From Novosphingobium sp. SG919 (GTDB taxonomy: Bacteria; Pseudomonadota; Alphaproteobacteria; Sphingomonadales; Sphingomonadaceae): DNA of 64,000 nt. The stretch lies in NCBI RefSeq assembly GCF_012932495.1, contig NZ_JABCNG010000006.1:389392-453391 (forward strand), written 5' to 3'. The position numbers and the translations under genes were made by a program. Shown piece after piece: positions 39,988 through 48,440 of this stretch. The notes under the pieces are model-generated. The model was given only the letters and a program-made list of their open reading frames with translations, was not told the origin of the DNA and ran no database searches. The stretch's first letter is position 1, and each line of letters begins with the position of its first letter.

Positions 39988-42216
39988 TCAATAACCCTGC
40001 CAATCCTGCGCCCTACGGTCCGCAGGGCTCTTGGCCGGTGGCTTGCCCGCCGGTTGCGCTGGCCTCGGGGCCTGGCGCGTGCGCCCCGTCGCTCGATCGA
40101 GCAGGTCATCGCTTGCGGCAGGCTGGGCATTGCGCGGCGCCTGGCGCGCCGGCGCGGCTGGCCCGGTGCCCAGGCCATCCTGGTCCACGGGAATGGCGTC
40201 ATCGGGCGTGCGGCCCTGCGGCCCGTTGCCCTGTGGCCCGTTGCCCTGTGCACCTTCCAGGCCATCGCCCTGCTGGCCGTTGACCGTGTTGCCGTTCTCG
40301 TCGGTATAGTAATAGTCGTTGGGATTGTTGAGCAGGGCTTCGTCATCGGGCTCAAGCTGCCATTCCGGCAACTTGAGCTGGTTGTCGAACTGCTCCACCG
40401 GGCGTTTGGCCGTGGCCACGCGCATATAGGCGGCAAAGGCGCGCGCCGGGGCGGTCCCACCCTGCAGGCCGGGCACAGGGTGCGCATCGTCGCGCCCCAT
40501 CCACACGCCCGTGGTCACGCCGCTGGAAAAGCCCAGGAACCAGCCGTCCTTGTTGGAACTGGTGGTGCCGGTCTTGCCCGCCACCGGGCGGCCGATCTGC
40601 GCCGCGCGGCCGGTGCCGATGTTCACCGCGGTTTGCAGCAGGTCGGTGATCTCGGCCGCGACGTAATCGGGCACAAGCTGCTGCTGCGCATCGGGGCGGT
40701 GGCTGTACAGCACTTCCCCGTCCGTCGTCGTCACCTTGCGGATGCCATAGGGCGTCACCAGGCGGCCCTTGGCTTCTACCGAGGCGAAAGCACGCACCAT
40801 GTCGATCACGCGCACGTCGCTGGTGCCCAGCACCATCGAGGGCATCGTGTTGATCGGGGTGGTGATGCCAAACCGGCGGGCCATGTTGGCTACTGCGCTA
40901 AAGCCCACTTCGTTGCCGAGCTGCGCGGCCACCGTATTCTTGGAATAGGCAAAGGCGGTGCGCACGTCGATCTGCCCGGCATAGCTGCCGCCCGAATTGC
41001 GCGGGCTCCACCCATCGATCGTAACGGGCTCGTCCACCACGCGGTCTTCTGGGCGATAGCCGCGTTCCAGCGCGGCGAGATAGACGAACAGCTTCCACGC
41101 CGAACCGGGCTGGCGCACGGCATTGGTCGCGCGGTTGTAGTTCGAGGTGACGTAATCGGTCCCGCCTACCATGGCGAGCACGGCACCATCGCGGTCCACG
41201 CTCACCAGGGCGCCTTGCGCGCCCTTGGGCACCTGGCTGGTGATGGCATCGGTGGCCGCGCGCTGCGCCACGGGATCGAGCGTGGTCCACACTTCGATCG
41301 GCTGGTCGTTGTCGGGCACCAGCACGTCAAGCTGCGGCAGCACCCAATCGGTGAAATAGCGGGCCGAATTCTGGCCCTGCTCGGCAGCCAGGTGCACGGC
41401 CTTGAGATCGACCGCCGCCGCCTGCGCCGGGGTAAGCGTGCCGGCATCGACCATGGTTTCCAGCACGACCTTGGCGCGGTCCACCGCGGCTTGCGCATCG
41501 GCCGTGGGCGAATAATGCGAAGGCGCCTTGACCAGGCCGGCGATGATCGCTGCCTCGCCCAGCGAGAGTTCCTCGCCCGAATGGCCGAAGAACTTGCGCG
41601 CGGCCGAATCCACGCCATAGGCGCCGCCGCCGAAATAGACCTTGTTGAGGTACAGCTCGAGGATCTGGTCCTTGGAAAACTTGCTTTCCAAAGCCAGCGA
41701 CAGGATCGCCTCGCGAATCTTGCGATCGAACGTGCGGCTGTTGTTGAGGAAGATGTTGCGCGCCAACTGCTGGGTGATGGTCGATCCGCCCTGGCGCCAC
41801 CGCCCGCTTTGCGCACGCACCATGACCGAGCGGACAATGCCCACCGGGTCCACGCCCCAATGTTCGCGGAAGCGGCGGTCTTCCACCGAAACCAGCGCAT
41901 CCTTCATCGGCTGGGGAATGCGGTTATAGGGAATCCACTTGCCGTAGCTGGGCCCGAGCGTGACGATTTCCGAACCGTCGTTGGCTCGCACCACGATCAT
42001 CTGGCCAGCCTGGCTGGACTTGAGCTTGTCGTAGCTGGGCAGCGAACGGGCCGTCACCAGCACCGCGCCAGTGATGCCCAACGCCACCAGCAGCACGATG
42101 CCGATGCCCCACACCGCAAGGCGGCGCAGCCATCGGCCGATCGTGGAAGGCGCGCGGCTGCGCTGCGCGGGGTCTTCGCCGTCTTGTCCGCGGCGGGGCA
42201 CGTCCCGTCTGGCCAT
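39988..42216 (-). CDS. Bifunctional penicillin-binding protein 1A
   Basis: A 742-residue class A PBP that polymerises and cross-links peptidoglycan. One membrane helix (residues ~35-55, LAVWGIGIVLLVALGITG) precedes the GT51 domain with VEDRRFREHWGVD (catalytic Glu) and RQGGSTITQQLARN, then a transpeptidase domain with SxxK in QPGSAWKLF, SxN in YSKNT and GKTGTT. The C-terminal ~125 residues are low-complexity, rich in Pro, Gln and Gly with the repeat GNGPQGNGPQG, and lack any enzymatic motif. A strong terminator follows. It complements MtgA encoded at 4.9 kb. Confidence 0.94.
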   Translation of the reverse strand: MARRDVPRRGQDGEDPAQRSRAPSTIGRWLRRLAVWGIGIVLLVALGITGAVLVTARSLPSYDKLKSSQAGQMIVVRANDGSEIVTLGPSYGKWIPYNRIPQPMKDALVSVEDRRFREHWGVDPVGIVRSVMVRAQSGRWRQGGSTITQQLARNIFLNNSRTFDRKIREAILSLALESKFSKDQILELYLNKVYFGGGAYGVDSAARKFFGHSGEELSLGEAAIIAGLVKAPSHYSPTADAQAAVDRAKVVLETMVDAGTLTPAQAAAVDLKAVHLAAEQGQNSARYFTDWVLPQLDVLVPDNDQPIEVWTTLDPVAQRAATDAITSQVPKGAQGALVSVDRDGAVLAMVGGTDYVTSNYNRATNAVRQPGSAWKLFVYLAALERGYRPEDRVVDEPVTIDGWSPRNSGGSYAGQIDVRTAFAYSKNTVAAQLGNEVGFSAVANMARRFGITTPINTMPSMVLGTSDVRVIDMVRAFASVEAKGRLVTPYGIRKVTTTDGEVLYSHRPDAQQQLVPDYVAAEITDLLQTAVNIGTGRAAQIGRPVAGKTGTTSSNKDGWFLGFSSGVTTGVWMGRDDAHPVPGLQGGTAPARAFAAYMRVATAKRPVEQFDNQLKLPEWQLEPDDEALLNNPNDYYYTDENGNTVNGQQGDGLEGAQGNGPQGNGPQGRTPDDAIPVDQDGLGTGPAAPARQAPRNAQPAASDDLLDRATGRTRQAPRPAQPAGKPPAKSPADRRAQDWQGY

Positions 42217-42349
42217 CAGTGGTTACCGGTTTCCTCGAAAGCGCAACACTGCGCCAAGTTTGCGAGCCATCAGCCGCCCTTGCACAGGCGATCCGTAACG
42301 CAGGGTTAATGGATGCCTGCCAGGGCGCCCTGGCTCGCTCCCTAGCCGA

Positions 42350-42748
42350 TCATTCTTCCGGCGTGAAGTCGAGCGCGGCAGAGTTCATGCAATAGCGCAG
42401 CCCGGTCGGCGCGGGCCCATCGGGAAACACGTGGCCCAGGTGCCCGTCGCAGCGGGCACAACGCACTTCGGTGCGAATCATCCCGTGCGACGTGTCGCGC
42501 TTTTCCTCCACCGCGGTTTCGTCCATCGGGTGGGTAAAGCTGGGCCAGCCGCACCCGCTGTCGAACTTGGTGGCCGAGGTGAACAGCGGCTGCCCGCACC
42601 CGGCGCAGGTGTAATCGCCGCTGGCCTTGTTCTTGTCGTACTTGCCGGTAAACGCCCGCTCGGTGCCGGCCTGGCGCAGGATGTGATACTGCTCCGGGCT
42701 CAGGCGTTCGCGCCATTCCGCCTCGGTCAGGTTCAGTTTTTCGCTCAT
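42350..42748 (-). CDS. msrB: Peptide-methionine (R)-S-oxide reductase
   Basis: A 132-residue repair enzyme that reduces methionine-R-sulfoxide in proteins. Signature blocks: ERAFTGKYDKNKASGDYTC, GCGWPSF, RTEVRCARCDGHLGHVF and the catalytic Cys in RYCMNSAALDF. The Cys pairs CAGC and CARC form the structural zinc site. AAGGAG lies before ATG 42748. It is divergent to an HxlR-type regulator with 132 bp between, so redox-linked control by that regulator is plausible. Confidence 0.95.
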   Translation of the reverse strand: MSEKLNLTEAEWRERLSPEQYHILRQAGTERAFTGKYDKNKASGDYTCAGCGQPLFTSATKFDSGCGWPSFTHPMDETAVEEKRDTSHGMIRTEVRCARCDGHLGHVFPDGPAPTGLRYCMNSAALDFTPEE

Positions 42749-42880
42749 GGATGGGATCTCCTTTGCCGCCCATATGGGGTCGCGGGCGCCACGCCACAAC
42801 ATCGCCGCGGCGCCCCCGTTCGAGCCTTCGCAGACCATACTGGCACTTCCTGTCGCACATCGCTTAAAAAGCGGCGCACA

Positions 42881-43405
42881 ATGCGCTATGACGGCCTCGT
42901 GATGGAAAAATTGCAAGAACCTCTGGCAGACATTGCCCAGTGCAGCCTTCCTGTGGCGTTGGAGGTGATGGGTGAGCGCTGGTCGTTCATGATCCTGCGC
43001 GCCGCGTTCAACGGCATCTACCATTTCGAGGAGTTCCTCACCCAGTTGGGCATTGCGCGCAACATCTTGTCCAACCGGCTGTCGCGCCTGGTCGATCACG
43101 GCATCCTGGCGCGCATCCCCTGTTCCGACGATCGGCGGCGGGTGGAATACCGGCTGACTCCCAAGGGATTCGATCTGCTGCCGGCGATGCTGGCCTTGCG
43201 CCAATGGGGCGAGAAGTGGGGCGCTGGCATTTCCTGCAACCCGGTGCTGTGCGATGCGCGCGATGGCCAGCCGATCGCGCCGATCGTCTTGCGTGCGCAC
43301 GATGGGCGTCCGCTGGGCCCGGCAGACCTTGCCTGGCGCCGCCGCGAAGAAATCGCGCCGCCTGCCCCTGCCCCGGCCAAGGAACCGGCCGGAACGCTCG
43401 CCTGA
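42881..43405 (+). CDS. HxlR-family transcriptional regulator
   Basis: A 174-residue winged-helix regulator. The HxlR domain (residues ~15-105) has CSLPVALEVMGERWSFMILR, GIARNILSNRLSRLVDHG and DRRRVEYRLTPKG, including the conserved Cys near the N-terminus used for redox or electrophile sensing in several members. The C-terminal ~70 residues hold two further Cys (SCNPVLCDA) and end in a Pro/Ala-rich tail. Start at ATG 42881; ATG 42902 is possible, as neither has a clear ribosome binding site. It is divergent to msrB, which it may control. Confidence 0.88.
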   Translation: MRYDGLVMEKLQEPLADIAQCSLPVALEVMGERWSFMILRAAFNGIYHFEEFLTQLGIARNILSNRLSRLVDHGILARIPCSDDRRRVEYRLTPKGFDLLPAMLALRQWGEKWGAGISCNPVLCDARDGQPIAPIVLRAHDGRPLGPADLAWRRREEIAPPAPAPAKEPAGTLA

Positions 43406-43454
43406 TCCAGCAGGTTCGCGCGTCGACGGGCTTGTGATTCGCTGAAAAGTATTC

Positions 43455-43491
43455 GGGGCAGGATCGCCGGTGGAAACGGCGACCCTGCCCC
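43455..43491. terminator. Hairpin between convergent HxlR and UrcA genes
   Basis: GGGGCAGG-A-TCGCCG ... CGGCGA-C-CCTGCCCC: 14 paired bases with one internal mismatch, loop GTGGAAA. It lies between two convergent genes and can end transcription from both sides. Confidence 0.6.
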
Positions 43492-43648
43492 GCCAACCGC
43501 ACGGGGGACTGCGCGTGCGGCAAGCTCTTGTCTGGGCTTTGTTTCATGAATGGGGCCAAAACGGTTTCGTTCGCGCAAATTCATCGATGATGAGATTGCG
43601 CACTGCGCCTGGGATCCCCACTCGCGGCAGGCAGGACCCGCCACGATC

Positions 43649-44017
43649 TCAGCGGCTGGCCAGAACCTGCTCGCGCGCCAGCGCGACCTGAACCTTGCCC
43701 TGGCGCAGCGCGGCGCTGAAGCAGTTGCGCTGGTCCTGGGCCTGTTCCAGAGTTACCTTGCCCAAGCCGATGGCACAGGCCTGGCGTGCGGCGGCACGCA
43801 CCCTGCGATCGGCCGCCGCGCGGCCTTCCACGCTCATCAGGTTGAGATCGGAAATCTTCACCGGCACGCGGGTGACGGTCATCGTCATGCCGCTCGGCGC
43901 GTCGATCATCGAGTCGGCCGGGGCCTGGGCGAAAGCGGGCATGCTGCTGCCGGCCAGGGCACCGGCGGCGGCAAGGGAAAGGGCAAGCGGGCGGAAGGCG
44001 GGGCTGAAGACGGACAT
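43649..44017 (-). CDS. UrcA family protein
   Basis: A 122-residue exported protein with a signal peptide (residues ~1-30, ALSLAAAGALAGSSMPAFAQ). The mature part has VKISDLNLMSVEGRAAADRR, an Ala-rich helix with RQAC and RNCFSAALRQGKVQVALA: the UrcA pattern of a tyrosine/phenylalanine-free short domain with two conserved Cys (likely disulfide-bonded), common in sphingomonads. AAAGGAAA precedes ATG 44017. Function of the family is unknown. Confidence 0.8.
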   Translation of the reverse strand: MSVFSPAFRPLALSLAAAGALAGSSMPAFAQAPADSMIDAPSGMTMTVTRVPVKISDLNLMSVEGRAAADRRVRAAARQACAIGLGKVTLEQAQDQRNCFSAALRQGKVQVALAREQVLASR

Positions 44018-44352
44018 CGGTCGTTTCCTTTTGCGTGGTGGGACAAAAGCACGGATCGAAATGGGTTCGGGCTTGGTCTCGTTGGACTGGCCGCCGGGCG
44101 GTTCAGGCCTTGCGGTATGTCGCTGGTTTAACCGCATCTTCGAGGGTCGGCGCGCGCCCCTCGACCAGGCACGGCCCCACGCCGACCAGCGCCGCCTGTC
44201 CCCGACGAACCGCCATGCCGCATCGGCGGACGACACATTTCGACATCGCCACCGCCCGACGAACCACCCGCACCGCGTGCTCGATTCGTCGATGGCTGCG
44301 CATCAATGCGCAGCAAACCCTTTGCCCGGCGGCAAGAAAGGCGCACTATGAC
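44018..44352. promoter_or_regulatory. Divergent intergenic region, UrcA gene / small membrane protein
   Basis: About 335 bp carrying the promoters of two divergent genes. I see no reading frame with credible start or composition and no clear operator; a promoter cannot be assigned by eye. Confidence 0.4.
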
Positions 44353-44625
44353 ATGCTCATGGCAGTGGCAGTCATCTTTGTGCTGGGCATCGTCAACTTC
44401 GCGCTCAACCGCGCGGTGATGGCGTGCAACCACCCGCTGATGCGGCAGATGCCGCCCGTGCTCAAGGCGATGAACCGTCGCTTCTCGCTGCTGATCGAAT
44501 ACCTGATGCTGGTGGCCGGCATGCTGCTCGCCGCGCAAGGCTGGGCCTGGGGGGCGATCGGCTATGGCGTCTACAGCATGATGAACGGCTTTTCCGCCTG
44601 GCTCATCCTGTCGGGCCGGGTCTGA
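44353..44625 (+). CDS. Small integral membrane protein, 90 residues
   Basis: A hydrophobic protein that I cannot place in a family. Helix 1 covers residues ~2-20 (AVAVIFVLGIVNFALNR), a basic cytoplasmic stretch follows (NRRFSLL), then two helices (~48-66, IEYLMLVAGMLLAAQGWAW, and ~68-86, GYGVYSMMNGFSAWLIL). ATG 44353 has AAAGG upstream at a long distance; ATG 44359 is an alternative. It lies 85 bp before the lipid kinase gene on the same strand and may share its promoter. Confidence 0.65.
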   Translation: MLMAVAVIFVLGIVNFALNRAVMACNHPLMRQMPPVLKAMNRRFSLLIEYLMLVAGMLLAAQGWAWGAIGYGVYSMMNGFSAWLILSGRV

Positions 44626-44710
44626 ACCCCGATCGGGGGCTTGGTCGCGGTTCTGCCGGCGGGAACCGCCAACACCCCCGCGCATTGGCCCGGGGGAGGA
44701 CCTTTCGCGC

Positions 44711-45562
44711 ATGACCACCATTCCCCTTTGGCTCGTCGTCAATCCGGCCAGCGGCAGCAATTCCGAAGCGGCGGTTGCCGCGCTTACCGCCGCCTTGGCC
44801 GAAGGCGGCCACGCGCCCACGCGGGTGCTGCGCTTGCCGGCCGATGAACTGCCCACCCGCGCTGCGCTGGAAGCGGCCAACGTTGCCACGCTGGCGATCT
44901 TCACCGGCGATGGCACCGTCAACGCGCAAGTTGCGCTGCTGCACGGGTGGGAAGGCGCGGTGCTGGTCCTGCCGGGTGGCACGCAAAACCTGCTGGCCAA
45001 GGCGCTGCATGGCGATGCCGATGCCCCCGCTATTGCCGCGCGCCTGGGCCGTGGCGAATTGCGCCGCACGCGCCGCAGCGCCGTCAAGACGTCGGCCGGC
45101 GACGCGCTGGTCGAAGTGCTGGCCGGCCCTGGCGCGACGTGGGCCGACGTGCGTGAAGGCGTGCGCGACATGGACTTGTCGAGCATTGCCAGCGCCTTGG
45201 GCGAAGCGGTGCGCAGTACTGCGGGCGGTGCTGCCGTCAGCGTCAGCCAGCCGCCACTGGGCAAGCCGGAAGGCTATCGTGCGGTGCGCATGGATGCCGA
45301 TGACGGCACGCTCACGCTCGATGGCTATGATGCGCAGGATTGGGCAGACTTGGCGGCCCATGGTGTTTCCATGCTGGTAAAGCGCGATTTCCGCCAGGGT
45401 CCACACGAAGAACTGGGCCAGGCTGACGCCGTGGTCTGCACCAGCCGCGAGCCGATCGCTCTGATGATCGATGGCGAACGCCGCGACGGCGCCACGCAGG
45501 AAGAGTTCCGCTGCATAACCCTGCCGGTCGAATTCCTGGCCAGCGCGGTGGCGCCCTCTTGA
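44711..45562 (+). CDS. Diacylglycerol-kinase-family lipid kinase (YegS/DagK-like)
   Basis: A 283-residue DAGK catalytic-domain protein that phosphorylates a lipid such as diacylglycerol. WLVVNPASGSN at the N-terminus, IFTGDGTVNAQ (nucleotide-binding GDGT motif) and VLPGGTQNLLAKAL are the conserved blocks. The C-terminal domain is shorter than in YegS (~300 residues), consistent with the sphingomonad members. It lies just upstream of a metallophosphoesterase gene, with only 56 bp between, so kinase and phosphoesterase are co-expressed. Substrate not evident. Confidence 0.85.
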   Translation: MTTIPLWLVVNPASGSNSEAAVAALTAALAEGGHAPTRVLRLPADELPTRAALEAANVATLAIFTGDGTVNAQVALLHGWEGAVLVLPGGTQNLLAKALHGDADAPAIAARLGRGELRRTRRSAVKTSAGDALVEVLAGPGATWADVREGVRDMDLSSIASALGEAVRSTAGGAAVSVSQPPLGKPEGYRAVRMDADDGTLTLDGYDAQDWADLAAHGVSMLVKRDFRQGPHEELGQADAVVCTSREPIALMIDGERRDGATQEEFRCITLPVEFLASAVAPS

Positions 45563-45618
45563 CCGCGCAAGCGCCTGAGGGGAAAGCGCAGCGCGCATCC
45601 CCAAGGAATTGGCCCGGC

Positions 45619-46467
45619 ATGACCCGCATCTTTCACATCAGCGACATTCACTTCGGACTGGAAGATCCCCGTGCCCTGGCATGGCTGGTCGATTGCGTGG
45701 CGCGCGAACGCCCCGATGCCGTGGCCATCACCGGCGACCTGACCATGCGCGCGCGGCACCGCGAATTTGCTGCCGCATGCCGCTGGATCCAGGGATTGGA
45801 CGTGCCGGTCACGGTGGAAGTGGGCAACCACGACTTGCCCTATTTCAACCCGGTCGAACGGTTCTTCGATCCTTATCGGCGTTTCCGCGCCATCGAGCAC
45901 TTGGTGGAGCGGCCGCTCGATCTCCCGGGCGTGGCAATCGTGCCGCTCAAGACCACGGCGCGGGCGCAGTGGCGCTTCAACTGGTCCAAGGGCCATGTGG
46001 GGCGCAAAGCGCTGGCCGATTGCCTCGCCCGGATCGACGCCCTGCCCCCCGGCACCCGTGCCTTGGTGGCCTGCCACCATCCCCTGGTCGAAGCCGGCAC
46101 GCGCGGCAACGCCATGACCCGCCACGGCAATGCCGCCCTGGCCGAGCTTGCGCGGCGCAATGTCCTGGCCGTGCTGTCGGGCCATGTGCATGACGCATTC
46201 GACCTTATCCGCCCCACGCCGCATGGCCCGGTGCGGATGATCGGCGCCGGCACGCTCTCGCTGCGCACGCGCTCCACCCCGCCCAGCTTCAACGATCTCG
46301 TGCTGGGCAATGGCGATTTAAATGTCACCGTGCGCAACCTCGACGCCGTGCCGACGCCGGCGATGCAGATCGAGGATGTGCCCGAAAATGCGCTGCCCCC
46401 GCGCCAGCCCGACGAACCGGTCGCCCCTATCGCTGCCGTACCCGAAGTCGATCCGCCGGTGCATTGA
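45619..46467 (+). CDS. CpdA-like metallophosphoesterase
   Basis: A 282-residue calcineurin-like phosphoesterase. RIFHISDIHFG (DxH), AITGDLT (GD), EVGNHD (GNHD), CHHPLVEAG and LSGHVHDAFD (GHxH) give the complete metal-binding set, closest in style to the cAMP phosphodiesterase CpdA/Icc group. I chose ATG 45619 (AAGGA upstream) rather than a TTG at 45559 that overlaps the kinase stop, because homologues start directly before the DxH strand. The C-terminal ~50 residues are Pro/Glu-rich. Co-transcribed with the lipid kinase gene. Substrate unproven. Confidence 0.82.
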   Translation: MTRIFHISDIHFGLEDPRALAWLVDCVARERPDAVAITGDLTMRARHREFAAACRWIQGLDVPVTVEVGNHDLPYFNPVERFFDPYRRFRAIEHLVERPLDLPGVAIVPLKTTARAQWRFNWSKGHVGRKALADCLARIDALPPGTRALVACHHPLVEAGTRGNAMTRHGNAALAELARRNVLAVLSGHVHDAFDLIRPTPHGPVRMIGAGTLSLRTRSTPPSFNDLVLGNGDLNVTVRNLDAVPTPAMQIEDVPENALPPRQPDEPVAPIAAVPEVDPPVH

Positions 46468-46478
46468 GCCGAGCCATG

Positions 46479-46516
46479 AAAAAAGCCCCCGCCCGACAAG
46501 GGCGAGGGCCTTTTTT
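46479..46516. terminator. Bidirectional intrinsic terminator
   Basis: AAAAAAGCCCCCGCCC, loop GACAA, GGGCGAGGGCCTTTTTT between two convergent genes (stops at 46467 and 46536). A-run and T-run on the two sides allow termination in both directions. Confidence 0.92.
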
Positions 46517-46535
46517 GCAAGCCAAGCAGGCCGGA

Positions 46536-47201
46536 TTACTTCTTCTTTTCGGGCGCCACCGAGATGCGCACGGTTTCCCCGTTGTGGCCGGGGAAATCGG
46601 TGAACATCGCATCGACCAGATTGGGCACCAGATAGGGCAGGCGATTGGAGGTGGAGGCCGCTTCGGCCTTGCCTTCGAACACGCGCTTGCCATCGGCCCG
46701 GCGCTCGATCTTCAGGTCGATGCCGCTGGTGTAGACGGTCACCACGTCCACGCCGCCGTAACCGGCGCCCCAGAACGGATCGTACCAGCCATAGCCCCAG
46801 CCACGCCGGCCCCAGAAGCCGCCATAGGGCCGGCCATAGAAGCCGGGGCCATACCACGGCCCCCAGAACGGATCGGCCATGCCGGTGGAGCGCACGTGCT
46901 CGCGCCCGCGATCGACGCCGTAATTGAACTTGACCACGAGGTCAGAGGTCTGCGGATCACCCGGAACATAGCCCAGGCTAGCCATCTTGGCCGACACCAG
47001 GCTGGCATATTGCGAGAATTCCAGGCCGCCATTGTCACGTGGGTCTTCGGCGACCACGGCGAAGGTCTGCCCGGCCGGAGCCGGCAGTTCGCGCTGGAAA
47101 CGGGAAACCTTGGCATCGAAGCTGGTCGCACAGCCCGAGAGTGCCAGGAGAAGGGGAGCAGCCAGCAGGGCAAGTCGGCCGGCCCGAAGCATCTTGGTCA
47201 T
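46536..47201 (-). CDS. DUF4136 domain lipoprotein
   Basis: A 221-residue lipoprotein with signal and lipobox (LLLALSGC, Cys24). The DUF4136 domain is recognisable by FAVVAEDPRDNGGLEFSQYA, LVSAKMASLGYVP, DLVVKFNYG and the Gly/Tyr/Trp-rich loop (residues ~110-150, with WGPWYGPGFYGRPYGG), then VDVVTVYTSGIDLKIERR. The glycine-aromatic loop is longer than in most members. GAGGAG precedes the ATG. Such proteins sit at the outer membrane; their function is unknown. Confidence 0.85.
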   Translation of the reverse strand: MTKMLRAGRLALLAAPLLLALSGCATSFDAKVSRFQRELPAPAGQTFAVVAEDPRDNGGLEFSQYASLVSAKMASLGYVPGDPQTSDLVVKFNYGVDRGREHVRSTGMADPFWGPWYGPGFYGRPYGGFWGRRGWGYGWYDPFWGAGYGGVDVVTVYTSGIDLKIERRADGKRVFEGKAEAASTSNRLPYLVPNLVDAMFTDFPGHNGETVRISVAPEKKK

Positions 47202-47351
47202 TTATTTCGACTCCTCATGCGCACCGGTGTCCCCAATCCCCGGCGCCGGTCGTGTGTTAGCACGACGAAATGATGCCTGCGAGGGGCTGAATGGAGCTTG
47301 AATGATAACGCACGAGGCGCCGAAATGCTCCGCAATCCAAGGCGCTTGCAC

Positions 47352-47382
47352 AAAAGGGCGCCCCTTGCCGGAGCGCCCTTTT
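47352..47382 (-). terminator. Intrinsic terminator of the secB-murJ-trpS unit
   Basis: AAAAGGGCGC / GCGCCCTTTT: a 10-bp stem with an 11-base loop, 28 bp after the trpS stop and A/T-flanked, so it could act in both directions. Confidence 0.85.
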
Positions 47383-47410
47383 GCCGGTCATCATCGCGTG
47401 TAGGCGGCGC

Positions 47411-48427
47411 TCAACGCACCAGGCCCAATGCGGCATAGGCCGCGTTCAGCGTGGGCACGGCAAGGCTTCGCGCCTTTTCCGCGCCGCGCGCAAGGATCGC
47501 ATCCAGCGCCGCGCGGTCTTCGCGCAATTCGCGATAGCGCGCGGCCATCGGCGCCAGCTTGCTCACCAGCAGATCGCCCAGTGCCGGCTTGAACTGGCCA
47601 AAGCCCTGCCCGCCGAACTGCGCCAGCACGCCGGCCACATCGGTGCCTGCCATCGTTGCATAGATGCCCACGAGGTTGCGTGCCTCGGGCCGCCCTTCCA
47701 GGCCGGCCGCCTCGCTCGGCAGCGGCTCAGGATCGGTCTTGGCCTTCTTCACCTTCTGCATGATGGTATCGGCATCATCCACCAGGTTGATCCGGCTCAT
47801 GTCCGAAGGATCGGACTTGCTCATCTTGGCGCTGCCATCGCGCAGGCTCATGATGCGCGCCGCTTCGGGCGGGATGATCGGATCGGGCTGGGTGAACACC
47901 GGCGCATCTTCGCTGGCGAAGTCGTTGTTGAACTTCTGCGCGATGTCGCGCGCCAGTTCCAGGTGCTGCTTCTGGTCCTCGCCCACCGGCACGTGTGTGG
48001 CCTGATAGAGCAACACGTCGGCCGCCTGGAGCACGGGATAAGTGAACAGCGCCACCGAGGCACCTTCGCGGTTCTTGCCGGCCTTGTCCTTCCACTGCGT
48101 CATGCGGTTCAGCCAGCCCATCCGCGCCGTGCCGTTGAGCAGCCATTGCAGTTCCGCATGGGCCGGCACTTGCGCCTGGTTGAACAGGATCGAACGATCC
48201 GGATCGATCCCGCAGGACACCAGCGCCGCCACCATCTCGCGCGTGTTGGCGGCAAGCTGCGCGGGCTCATGCGGCATCGAGATGGCGTGGAGGTCGGCCA
48301 GGAAATAGAGGCAGGTGGCGCCTTTGGCGGTCCACTCGTCCTGCATCGCCACCCAGTTGCGGATCGCACCCAGGTAATTGCCAAGGTGAAGATTGCCGGT
48401 GGGCTGAATGCCGGAAACGATACGCAT
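47411..48427 (-). CDS. trpS: Tryptophanyl-tRNA synthetase
   Basis: A 338-residue class Ic synthetase charging tRNA-Trp. It starts MRIVSGIQPTGNLHLGNYLG, with the HIGH-like signature in LHLGNY; later LLYQATHVPVGEDQKQHLEL and the KMSKS loop in SAKMSKSDPSD. Length is normal. ATG 48427 fits the family start. It follows murJ by 13 bp and secB-murJ-trpS are all on the minus strand, probably one operon ending at the terminator at 47352-47382. Confidence 0.96.
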   Translation of the reverse strand: MRIVSGIQPTGNLHLGNYLGAIRNWVAMQDEWTAKGATCLYFLADLHAISMPHEPAQLAANTREMVAALVSCGIDPDRSILFNQAQVPAHAELQWLLNGTARMGWLNRMTQWKDKAGKNREGASVALFTYPVLQAADVLLYQATHVPVGEDQKQHLELARDIAQKFNNDFASEDAPVFTQPDPIIPPEAARIMSLRDGSAKMSKSDPSDMSRINLVDDADTIMQKVKKAKTDPEPLPSEAAGLEGRPEARNLVGIYATMAGTDVAGVLAQFGGQGFGQFKPALGDLLVSKLAPMAARYRELREDRAALDAILARGAEKARSLAVPTLNAAYAALGLVR

Positions 48428-48440
48428 GAAACGTCTTGCC

